Assembly: GCA_027083115.1 (NCBI GenBank)
Contig: JALWQN010000135.1
Coordinates: 1-12,048, forward strand
Direction: 5' to 3'
Length of the DNA stretch: 12,048 nt
Source: Desulfurococcales archaeon
Lineage (GTDB): Archaea; Thermoproteota; Thermoprotei_A; Sulfolobales; NBVN01
The notes under the pieces: model-generated
What the model saw: the letters and a program-made list of their open reading frames with translations, nothing else
The model's database searches: none
What the model was told of the DNA's origin: nothing
Program-made: the position numbers and the translations under genes
Shown here: piece after piece, positions 11,960 through 12,048 of the stretch
Numbering within the stretch: position 1 is the first letter of the stretch
How the letters are laid out: each line of letters starts with the position of its first letter

Positions 11960-12048
11960 TAAACCCAGCTAGTGCTTCCTTAAGGTCGTTAAGGAACTCA
12001 TCCAGCACCTCACGAGTCACGTGAGGCAATACTGTCACCCTCAAGCCC
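11952..12048 (-). CDS. mfnA: Group II PLP-dependent decarboxylase (MfnA-like), C-terminal 32 residues
   Basis: Only the last 32 codons are in the window, ending TGA at 11952. The sequence GLRVTVLPHVTREVLDEFLN and the following DLKEAL match the C-terminus of archaeal tyrosine/aspartate decarboxylases (family pattern LRxVxxPHVTxExxxxFLxDLxxxL). In non-methanogens such enzymes are thought to make beta-alanine for coenzyme A. The stop codon lies within the 3' terminal stem of the candidate guide RNA on the opposite strand. The call rests on a short stretch, so the substrate is not assigned. Confidence 0.7.
   Translation of the reverse strand, partial: GLRVTVLPHVTREVLDEFLNDLKEALAGFRS

Noticed and set aside
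1..12048. CRISPR arrays, tRNA, rRNA, insertion sequences or provirus genes
   Set aside because: No repeated spacers, tRNA-like cloverleaf, transposase or phage-type gene was found on either strand.

Overview
The window looks like a piece of a thermophilic crenarchaeal (Thermoproteota) chromosome. The evidence is a crenarchaeal PolB1-type DNA polymerase, archaeal-only genes (CTP-dependent riboflavin kinase, archaetidylinositol-phosphate synthase-like enzyme, proteasome beta subunit, UPF0248, NOG1-like GTPase), a Ced-like DNA-import cluster, TATA boxes about 26 nt upstream of leaderless or near-leaderless starts, and candidate box C/D guide RNAs. Arginine is mostly AGG and leucine often TTA. 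A member of the Desulfurococcales/Acidilobales/Sulfolobales side is favoured because Ced is described there; the genus cannot be named from the sequence.

Layout. 1-940 (+): 3' end of a PolB1 gene whose motif C reads DTVS instead of DTDS. 911-2288 (-): CinA/MoaB-fold protein and a CDP-alcohol phosphatidyltransferase, in one operon. 2337-2427: promoters and a weak C/D RNA candidate. 2443-3091 (+): two overlapping genes of unknown function. 3092-3206: a hairpin, a TATA box and a C/D RNA candidate. 3207-5189 (-): a PUA / PP-loop / double-ferredoxin protein of the PAPS-reductase family. 5255-7017 (+): three-gene membrane cluster read as cedA1-cedA-cedA2, including a 51-residue gene easily missed. 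7014-9333 (-): five-gene operon of a proteasome beta subunit lacking the catalytic Thr, endonuclease V, riboflavin kinase, a CxxCxxCC protein and a small unknown. 9393-10633 (+): UPF0248 protein and NOG1-like GTPase. 10630-11786 (-): AbrB-type regulator and DUF72 protein. 11787-11951: promoters, a palindrome and the best C/D RNA candidate. 11952-12048 (-): C-terminus of a group II PLP decarboxylase (MfnA type).

Genes are packed tightly, with overlapping starts and stops, convergent pairs sharing a TTAA stop, and divergent genes apparently sharing one symmetrical TATA box. The most distinctive items are the altered polymerase active site, the Ced-like DNA-import cluster, and two or three undescribed box C/D RNA candidates, two of which lie against the stop codon of a convergent gene. 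No tRNA, rRNA, CRISPR array or insertion sequence was seen.
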